34,902 bases of DNA from Nitrospirae bacterium RIFCSPHIGHO2_01_FULL_66_17 (lineage in GTDB: Bacteria > Nitrospirota > Nitrospiria > 2-01-FULL-66-17): assembly GCA_001803875.1 (NCBI GenBank), contig MHEO01000032.1:1-34902 (forward strand), read 5' to 3'. The translations under genes and the position numbers were made by a program. Under the pieces are notes generated by a model. That model saw nothing but the letters and a program-made list of their open reading frames with translations. It had not been told where the DNA came from and searched no databases. Positions 29,559 through 34,902 of this stretch are shown piece after piece. Every line of letters starts with the position of its first letter. The stretch's first letter is position 1.

Positions 29559-30674
29559 ATGGAGACGCTCTCTGCGTGGCGGCATCACGTGGGCCGCGCG
29601 GCGCGTTCCGCGTGGCGCAGCCCGACGATCCGGCGCTACGCGCCCGCCACGGTGGTCATCCTGGGGATCGCCGCCGCGCCGTTTGCGCTGATCGCCTTGC
29701 TCGGCGAATCGACGACGTCGAGCGTCGCGCCCGAATTGGCGGGTCTCCAGGGATGGATCTCGTCCGAGCCGGTGACGCTCGCGGCGCTGCGGGGCAAGGT
29801 CGTGATCGTCGACTTCTGGACCTATAGCTGCATTAACTGTCTGCGGACGATCCCATACTTAAACGCCTGGGACGAACGCTACCGCGATGACGGCCTGGTG
29901 ATCATCGGTGTGCACAGCCCCGAATTTGCCTTCGAGCGGGACCCGGGGCGCGTGGAGCGCGCGGTGCGGCGCCTCCAGATCCGCTATCCGGTGGCGATCG
30001 ACAGCGACAAGCGCACGTGGCGCGCGTACGCCAATCAATACTGGCCCCACAAGTACCTGATCGACCGCGGGGGCAACATCCGCTACGAGCAGATCGGGGA
30101 GGGGGGGTACCGGGAGACGGAGCAACACATCCGTGAATTGTTAGCCGAGGACGGCCGCGATCCCGGCCCGGCGTCCGCCGAGGTCCAGCCGGAGGCCGTG
30201 GACATCAAGGCGATCGCCACGCCCGAGATCTACCTGGGAACCTATTTCGGCCAATTCCTGGGCAACCCGCTGGGGCTGCGTGGGATGCGCGCGGCGGTCT
30301 ACGACGAGCCCGAGACGATCGAACCGAACCTGTTCTACCTGGTCGGCCGGTGGGCCGCCGGCGAGGAGGCGATCGCCTCGGTGGGGTCGGGGGACCACAA
30401 GATTATCCTTCGGTATACCTCCCGGGCGGTCAATCTTGTGGCGGGCGCGCCCGGGCGGGAGCTCGATGTGGAGGTCCTGCGGGACGGCCGGCCGCTGACG
30501 GTCGAGACCAAAGGGGCCGACGTCGTGATCGACGCGCGCGGCCGGGCCGTCATCCGAGTGGGCGAGGAGCGGCTGTACCGGCTCATCGACGACCGGGCCG
30601 GTTACGGGACGCACACGGTGACGGTGATCGTCGACCGGCCGGGCCTGGAAGCGTACACGTTCACATTCGGATAG
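29559..30674 (+). CDS. Thioredoxin-like protein with DipZ-type C-terminal domain
   Basis: A 371-residue protein with a membrane anchor at about 28-46 (ATVVILGIAAAPFALIALL). A thioredoxin domain (about 60-195) follows, with LRGKVVIVDFWTYSCINCLRTIPYLNAW, whose CINC is the redox-active pair, and the later HKYLIDRGGNIRYEQIGEGGY. Residues 215-371 match the beta-sandwich C-terminal module of DipZ (TPEIYLGTYFG...YTFTFG). DipZ normally also has a CcdA-like membrane part feeding electrons, which is absent here, so an external reductant is needed. A role in periplasmic thiol exchange is inferred; apocytochrome reduction is possible. ATG 29559 lies three bases after the previous stop. The TAG stop is provided by repeat copy E. 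Confidence 0.85.
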   Translation: METLSAWRHHVGRAARSAWRSPTIRRYAPATVVILGIAAAPFALIALLGESTTSSVAPELAGLQGWISSEPVTLAALRGKVVIVDFWTYSCINCLRTIPYLNAWDERYRDDGLVIIGVHSPEFAFERDPGRVERAVRRLQIRYPVAIDSDKRTWRAYANQYWPHKYLIDRGGNIRYEQIGEGGYRETEQHIRELLAEDGRDPGPASAEVQPEAVDIKAIATPEIYLGTYFGQFLGNPLGLRGMRAAVYDEPETIEPNLFYLVGRWAAGEEAIASVGSGDHKIILRYTSRAVNLVAGAPGRELDVEVLRDGRPLTVETKGADVVIDARGRAVIRVGEERLYRLIDDRAGYGTHTVTVIVDRPGLEAYTFTFG

Positions 30675-30826
30675 GAGCCTGTCCATGAATGGTCATCTGT
30701 TGCGTTGTCGCTTCGGAATCCCTCCTCACGTACGACCAAGTACGCTCCGGGGGGATTCCTCACTCCGCCTGGCATCTGACCATTCCTGAACAGGCTCCAC
30801 CACCCCAATACTCGGACACACTCCTA
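30672..30826 (+). repeat. TAG-ended inverted-repeat element, copy E
   Basis: The shortest copy, 155 bases, with ends TAGGAGCCTGTCC and ACACACTCCTA. It lacks part of the tail found in copies C and D but keeps the full hairpin (GGAGCCTGTCCATGAATGG with CCATTCCTGAACAGGCTCC). It supplies the stop codon of the thioredoxin-like gene. The TAGGAG straight after its right end serves as ribosome site for the next gene. Confidence 0.85.
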
Positions 30827-30835
30827 GGAGCGCCG

Positions 30836-31558
30836 ATGACCGCATGGTTGAAACAGCCCGGATTTCTGAGCCCCTACGGGACGCTGGGCGCGGATATGAG
30901 TTACGTCCTTGCCGTGGCGTTCACGGTGCTGTTCCTGGTCGGGTGGCGGTTCGCCAGGCGACGACGCGGCCAGGCGCACCACGTCGTGACGCTGTCCGCC
31001 ATGGCGGCGATGCTCGCGTATTTCGTCGCGTACTACGTCAACCGCGGGCTGGGCGCCCTGGCGTTCGAGGGCGAGGAGGGGTTCGGCGGACCGCCGGAGC
31101 TGTATGAGTCGTTGTTCCGCCCGCTCCTGACCTTCCATATCCTCGTTGTCACGATCGGCCTGATCCTCGCCGTGTACATGATCGTCCTGGGGTTTCGGAC
31201 GTCGGTCAAGCGCGGCGAGGAGCGGGGACTGGTGGCCGGTTCACCCCGAGGGACCGCGCTGAGGTTCACCGGCTGGGCGTTGCTCGCGTCGGTCGTCCTG
31301 CCGATGGCCCTCTTCGGTGTGCGGGTGCTGTTCACCAACCCGACGATCGGAAAATTCCTGGGGTGGCTCATCAGCGGCGTGTTGGTGGGGCTCGGCGTGA
31401 TCGCGATCGAATGGGTGGGACGGGCGATCTACCCCGACGGCGAGCGCCGGCACCGCGCCCTCGGGACCTTCACCATGATCCTCTACGTGCTCGCGCTGCT
31501 GACCAGCACGGCGACGTACGTCCTGCTCTACGTGATCTGGCCGCCCCTGATCGGCTGA
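30836..31558 (+). CDS. DUF420-family membrane protein
   Basis: A 240-residue integral membrane protein with about six helices (18-34, 47-62, 98-119, 146-163, 175-192, 213-235). Motifs such as AHHVVTLSAMAAMLAYFVAYYVNRG, LTFHILVVTIGLILAVYMIVLGFR and HRALGTFTMILYVLALLTSTATYVLLY fit DUF420 (YozB/CtaM-like) proteins. Some relatives assist cytochrome oxidase assembly. The conserved His residues in helices 2, 3 and near 204 could bind metal or haem. ATG 30836 is chosen because GGAG lies six bases upstream. The longer frame from 30689 runs through the repeat element. No oxidase genes are nearby, so the role is inferred from family only. Confidence 0.8.
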   Translation: MTAWLKQPGFLSPYGTLGADMSYVLAVAFTVLFLVGWRFARRRRGQAHHVVTLSAMAAMLAYFVAYYVNRGLGALAFEGEEGFGGPPELYESLFRPLLTFHILVVTIGLILAVYMIVLGFRTSVKRGEERGLVAGSPRGTALRFTGWALLASVVLPMALFGVRVLFTNPTIGKFLGWLISGVLVGLGVIAIEWVGRAIYPDGERRHRALGTFTMILYVLALLTSTATYVLLYVIWPPLIG

Positions 31559-31562
31559 ACTC

Positions 31563-31590
31563 GTAGGGGCGGTTCGCGAACCGCCTCTAC
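31563..31590. terminator. Palindrome between convergent genes, probable bidirectional terminator
   Basis: GTAGGGGCGGTTC pairs with GAACCGCCTCTAC with one mismatch over 28 bases. It sits between the stop of the DUF420 gene and the minus-strand TPR gene. The sequence type is a common dispersed repeat, and its position suits a terminator for both strands, though no T run follows. Confidence 0.55.
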
Positions 31591-31592
31591 AG

Positions 31593-32105
31593 CTACGGCA
31601 GGGCCTTGACCCGATCCCAGCGCTCTCGGGCTCGGGCGAGCTGTGCGCGGATGTCCTCCTGCGATGGATCGATGTCGAGCGACCGCGTCATGTCGGCGAT
31701 GGCCTCCTGGATCCGATCGGCGCCGTACCGGACCAGTGCGCGGCGATTGTAGGCGTCCCGCAGGAGCCGAGCCGCCTTGGGGTTGGCGTGGTCGCCGCGG
31801 GACGCGGGTTCGAGGAGCGTAATCGCTTCGTCCAATCGCCCGGCACTGAGATGGTCTTCGGCCTCGGTGAGCGATACGGGGGGCGGTTTCGGCGGCGCCG
31901 GTTTGCGTGGCGCGTCGGGTGCCGGGGCGGAAGGTTTCGGCGGGACGGCGTCCGGCGACGGCCGAGCCGACTCGCGGGCCGCGGGCTTCGGGCCGTCGCG
32001 GTCCGGGACGGTGACGATCTGCATCCCGCACCCCACGCACCCGATCAGCGCGAGGCATGCCGACACGCCCCGGCGGACCGTCGTGGCGCTACGCGTTGGT
32101 CGCAC
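31593..32105 (-). CDS. Pro-rich TPR lipoprotein
   Basis: A 170-residue protein from GTG 32105, overlapping the end of the HD-GYP gene by 17 bases. The signal ACLALIGCVGC gives a lipobox near residues 23-26. A linker of about 55 residues is almost all Pro, Ala, Lys and Asp. The C-terminal half has two or three TPR-like helical pairs (LTEAEDHLSAGRLDEAITLLEPA; AYNRRALVRYGADRIQEAIADMTRSLDIDPSQEDIRAQLARAR). It would span part of the cell wall with a lipid anchor and bind a partner through the repeats. Co-translation with a c-di-GMP phosphodiesterase suggests a related envelope role, not more than a guess. Confidence 0.75.
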   Translation of the reverse strand: MRPTRSATTVRRGVSACLALIGCVGCGMQIVTVPDRDGPKPAARESARPSPDAVPPKPSAPAPDAPRKPAPPKPPPVSLTEAEDHLSAGRLDEAITLLEPASRGDHANPKAARLLRDAYNRRALVRYGADRIQEAIADMTRSLDIDPSQEDIRAQLARARERWDRVKALP

Positions 32106-33378
32106 GTTTGATCCGTTCGATCACCCCGGTGTCGTACAGTTCGAAGAAGATCGAGATGATCTGCGGGTCGAACTGGGTTCCCGCCTTTGTCCGCAACCGG
32201 GTGAGGCTCTCCTCTTCCGGAAGGGTCTCGCGGTAGGGGCGCCGGCTCGACATCGAGTCGTAGGCGTCTGCCACGCTGATGATCCGCGCGATCAAGGGGA
32301 TCTCCTCGCCGCGCGCGCCGTGGGGATACCCCTTGCCGTCGTAGTGTTCGTGGTGATAAACGATGTACGACGCGACCAGGTGGAGCGGTTCGACCGACCG
32401 CAAAATCCGTTCGCCGATGACCGGGTGTTCGTGCATGGCCTGCATTTCCTCGAACGTCAGCCGGGTCGGCTTCCGGAGGATGGCCTCGTCGATGCCGATC
32501 TTCCCAATGTCGTGGAGGATCGCGGCCAGTTCCAGGTCGCGCATCGTGTGATCGGGCAGCGCCAGCCGCGTGCCGATCTCGACGGCGTAGGCGCTCACGC
32601 GCTGACAATGGCCCCGCGTGTACTCGTCCTTGGCTTCGATCGCCGCCGCCAACGCGATCGTCATGTCGAGATACCCTCTCTGGATGCTGTCGGTGGCCAC
32701 CCGGAGGTCGGCGATCATCGTGTTGAATGACTCCGCCAGCGCGCCGATCTCGTCCCGGCGGTGGACGGGGACTTGGATGTCGAGGTTGCCTTTCGCGGCC
32801 TCGTGGGTGGCTGCGACAAGGAGATCCACCGGTTTGACGAAGAACCGGGCCAGGGCGAAGGTGCCCGCCATGCCGATCATCAGACCGAACACCATGGTGC
32901 GGATAACGTGCCGACGGGTCTGCGCGAGCGCTCGATCCGCGTGGGCCATCCCCATGCCGACGTGGACCGAGCCGATCGTCCGCGGCCCGTACGTGACGGG
33001 GGCCGAGAACACCATCACGTCATCGCGCGAGGGTTCGCCGCGGGCCGCGGTCAGCCCGGCTGCCCGGGGTCCGGGTTCGGCGTCCGACCGGATCACGACG
33101 GCGCCCTGGTGGTCGAGGATCCAGGCGGAGGCCACGTCGGGCTCTCGTCGAATCGCCTCGACGGCCGACGCCAGGCTCAAGAGGTCCCGCGCCAACAGCG
33201 GTTCCTTGACGCTGATCAACAGGCTCTTGGCCAGCAACTCGCCGCGCTTGGACGTTTCCGCAACGAGGAAGTTGAGCTGAAACGCGAACGAGGCCATGGC
33301 CATGGCCCCTACCGCCACGACGAACAGCAGGGAGAAGAGCACGACCAGTCGTCCCTTGATGCCGAACCTGAACGTCAC
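32089..33378 (-). CDS. HAMP/HD-GYP c-di-GMP phosphodiesterase
   Basis: A 429-residue inner-membrane protein from GTG 33378. TM1 covers about 10-33. The periplasmic sensor domain (34-158, including DVASAWILDHQGAVVIRSD) resembles a single Cache/PAS-like unit. TM2 covers about 160-180. HAMP (181-233, ending DEIGALAESFNTMIADL) precedes the HD-GYP domain (238-425). The metal-binding HD is in AILHDIGKIGI (His289, Asp290) and the signature HHEHYDGKGYP is complete at 342-352. The enzyme should degrade c-di-GMP to pGpG or GMP. It counterbalances the GGDEF protein at 19287, and the PilZ protein is a possible reader. Confidence 0.93.
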   Translation of the reverse strand: MTFRFGIKGRLVVLFSLLFVVAVGAMAMASFAFQLNFLVAETSKRGELLAKSLLISVKEPLLARDLLSLASAVEAIRREPDVASAWILDHQGAVVIRSDAEPGPRAAGLTAARGEPSRDDVMVFSAPVTYGPRTIGSVHVGMGMAHADRALAQTRRHVIRTMVFGLMIGMAGTFALARFFVKPVDLLVAATHEAAKGNLDIQVPVHRRDEIGALAESFNTMIADLRVATDSIQRGYLDMTIALAAAIEAKDEYTRGHCQRVSAYAVEIGTRLALPDHTMRDLELAAILHDIGKIGIDEAILRKPTRLTFEEMQAMHEHPVIGERILRSVEPLHLVASYIVYHHEHYDGKGYPHGARGEEIPLIARIISVADAYDSMSSRRPYRETLPEEESLTRLRTKAGTQFDPQIISIFFELYDTGVIERIKRATNA

Positions 33379-33494
33379 GCGCGGCCGGCGGGCGAGGGGG
33401 AATCAACAGTGACCATCAACGGGCATCCTCCGAGTCAGGCAGAGTCTAGCAAGATTTTGCTAAAAGGTACAATCCGTGCCCCTCCCTGTCAAGC
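33379..33494. other. Gap between HD-GYP gene and insertion sequence
   Basis: No gene is supported here. One small hairpin, TAGCAA gatt TTGCTA, is at 33447-33462. The region would hold the HD-GYP promoter on the minus strand, but no clear -10/-35 pair stands out. Confidence 0.4.
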
Positions 33495-33547
33495 CATTTA
33501 AAAAGGTAACCGTAGAGCAGATCATCGAGACATTCAAAAGGTAACCG
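33495..33547. repeat. Doubled terminal repeat at the left end of the insertion sequence
   Basis: CATTTAAAAAGGTAACCG (33495-33512) and CATTCAAAAGGTAACCG (33531-33547) are direct repeats 36 bases apart. Both resemble the right terminal repeat. They may be tandem transposase-binding sites or the scar of two insertions. Confidence 0.6.
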
Positions 33548-33627
33548 AGCCGGGGTGGGGAAACTGGGGCCTCCTGGTGGGTTCGCCTTGTGGGGGACCT
33601 CGCCATTTGCCCCAGGATCGACGACCG

Positions 33628-34854
33628 TCATGACGACCGACCCGGAGGAGCCGCCTCAAGGCGGGCGTGGGGTCGGTGGATCTCGTGCTGGGGTTGGGCC
33701 GTTGGGCGATGGCGGCGATTGGCCATAGCCCAGATCGTTTCCAGTTTCCGCTCGATCGTGGTGGAGAGCTGAAACGGATCGAGGGTGGCTCGTAACAGCG
33801 TGAGCGCGGCGATCCGGTCGGGGGTGCCCGCGCCGGAGTCTAAGACGCGCTGGAACGGGGTCTGGGGGACATCGTACACCCGGATCAGCTTGGAGCCGAC
33901 GCGTTTTTTGCCCTTCAACTTGACCGAAGGCAGAAACAGGTTGAGATAGACGCGCAGTTCGTTCTGGTAGAGGTCGTTGAGGGCGGCCACGGCGGCGGGC
34001 GTGTCGTAGCGGTCCCAGCCCACGAGCTTGCGGACATGCGTCCAGTTCTTCTGTTCGATATGGGCGTTGTCGTCTTTCTTGTAGGGCCGACTACGGGACG
34101 GTTGGATGTGGTGGCGCTGGCAGTAGCGGAACAGATGCCAGTTGATGAACTCGCTCCCATTGTCGGAATCGAGACCCTTGAGGACAAACGGGAGGGCCTG
34201 GGCCATGCCCTCCAGCGCGGCGACCACCCCGGCTTCGCCTTTGCCCAACACGGCGCGGGACTCGACCCAGGTGGTCAGGATATCGGTCTGATTGACGGTG
34301 TAGGCGAAGAGGCCGTCGGCACTGTTACCGGAATGGGACACGGTATCGACCTCCGTAAACCCGGGCGTGGTCACGTCCCAGTGGTCGGTGCGGATCGGGA
34401 TCTGGTGCTTGAGCAGGGTCCCGGGCTTGGTGCGCCCGTAGAGTCGTTTCTTCAAGCGGGTCTTCGTGGGACCGAGTCGGCGATCGATCTGCCGGGCACT
34501 GATGGCGCGGAGCTGCCGCTCCAGGTCGGCCGACAGCGCAAAGCGGGGCTTGATCCAGGGCATCCAGTCGACCACCAGGGCCTTGAGCCGGACGGACCAC
34601 GGATAGCCCGCGGCCTCCCACACCGCCTGCAGGATCCGCAGCATCGCAGGGCTGTAGACAACCGGCTTCCGGCGCAGACGGCGGGGCGGTTTGGCCGGGG
34701 GTGGCGGCCCGGCCAGCTTGCGAATCGCATACTTCCGGTGGTACCCGCAGACCCGGCAGAACTCGTCGAGGATCGTCGCCTTCACGGCTTTGGGGGCCGT
34801 CTGATACCGAGGATAGATCGCTTTGAAATAGTCCCATTGGGATCGTCCGCTCAT
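33628..34854 (-). CDS. Integrase-core (rve) DDE transposase
   Basis: A 408-residue transposase. The N-terminal part has a helix-turn-helix region (KATILDEFCRVCGYHRKYAIRKLAG), common to a family of rve-type transposases. The catalytic core is about 155-290, with Asp170 (FTEVDTVSHSG), Asp231 (LDSDNGSEFINWH) and Glu267 (DDNAHIEQKNW). The last two are 35 residues apart, so it is a complete DD35E triad. The frame is intact, ending in a Pro/Arg-rich tail, and the element may still be active. The ATG at 34852-34854 is preceded by GGAGGGTTACAG on its strand, partly within the terminal repeat. The exact IS family is uncertain; IS481/ISNCY-like groups are candidates. Confidence 0.9.
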   Translation of the reverse strand: MSGRSQWDYFKAIYPRYQTAPKAVKATILDEFCRVCGYHRKYAIRKLAGPPPPAKPPRRLRRKPVVYSPAMLRILQAVWEAAGYPWSVRLKALVVDWMPWIKPRFALSADLERQLRAISARQIDRRLGPTKTRLKKRLYGRTKPGTLLKHQIPIRTDHWDVTTPGFTEVDTVSHSGNSADGLFAYTVNQTDILTTWVESRAVLGKGEAGVVAALEGMAQALPFVLKGLDSDNGSEFINWHLFRYCQRHHIQPSRSRPYKKDDNAHIEQKNWTHVRKLVGWDRYDTPAAVAALNDLYQNELRVYLNLFLPSVKLKGKKRVGSKLIRVYDVPQTPFQRVLDSGAGTPDRIAALTLLRATLDPFQLSTTIERKLETIWAMANRRHRPTAQPQHEIHRPHARLEAAPPGRSS

Positions 34855-34902
34855 GCTGTAACCCTCCTGAGGCCCATTCTGGCAGGGTTACCTTTGAGAT
34901 GA

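Larger units (their letters stand above)
33495..34902 (-). mobile_element. Insertion sequence with DD35E transposase (right end at or beyond window edge)
   Basis: The transposase gene is framed by related ends. On the left, AAAAGGTAACCGAGCC (33535-33550). On the right, the complement of GGCAGGGTTACCTTTGAG (34881-34898), reading CAAAGGTAACCCTGCC. The shared core is AAAGGTAACC..GCC. A second copy of the left motif at 33495-33512 means the exact left boundary is uncertain, and the outer right boundary may lie beyond base 34902. No target duplication can be checked. Confidence 0.75.

Noticed and set aside
33446..33631. A 61-residue minus-strand frame between the HD-GYP gene and the transposase
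   Set aside because: It has no recognisable domain or ribosome site and spans the terminal repeats of the insertion sequence.

Overview
This is a GC-rich window from a Gram-negative bacterium. Outer-membrane and periplasmic proteins, lipoproteins, secreted multihaem c-type cytochromes, c-di-GMP signalling and type II pseudopilins all point to a diderm with anaerobic or respiratory versatility. The style of the genes resembles Desulfobacterota, Nitrospirota or Methylomirabilota, but nothing here fixes the phylum and I make no firm assignment.

Layout. 1-4.3 kb: the start of an MscS channel running off the left edge, a VapBC-like toxin-antitoxin pair with a palindromic operator, ribonuclease D and class II fumarase. 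4.4-17.3 kb: two tandem paralogous ~1,050-residue secreted five-haem cytochromes, each with its own terminator and a near-identical promoter element. They are followed by a three-domain secreted protein (YncE-like propeller, LolA-like middle, DUF3105) overlapping a TPR lipoprotein. A convergent three-gene operon then encodes a periplasmic propeller and two FGE-like (SUMF1-fold) proteins that lack the formylglycine cysteine pair. I read this block as a candidate extracellular redox system. 17.6-21.7 kb: an overlapping porin / periplasmic binding protein / HAMP-GAF-GGDEF operon and a second TPR lipoprotein. 21.8-25.0 kb: tRNA-Leu(TAA), then an ECF sigma factor behind a strong sigma-E-type promoter, its zinc anti-sigma factor, a truncated-haemoglobin lipoprotein, an ArsM-like methyltransferase and a fatty-acid-hydroxylase-family membrane enzyme. 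25.2-27.0 kb: rpsF-ssb-rpsR and a DUF192 protein. 27.3-31.6 kb: PilZ protein, secreted nuclease, two pseudopilins with unusual repeated leaders, a DipZ-like thioredoxin and a DUF420 membrane protein. 31.6-33.4 kb: TPR lipoprotein and HD-GYP phosphodiesterase (minus strand). 33.5 kb to the end: an insertion sequence with a DD35E transposase.

Two features cut across genes. A family of five 155-195 bp inverted-repeat elements is scattered through the window. In four copies the first three bases of the element are exactly the TAG stop codon of the preceding gene, always in the same orientation. A different palindromic 60-bp repeat is translated in frame as the leader of both pseudopilins.

Several very long ORFs opposite the real genes are artefacts of high GC and are left out. 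No CRISPR array, rRNA or phage module is visible.
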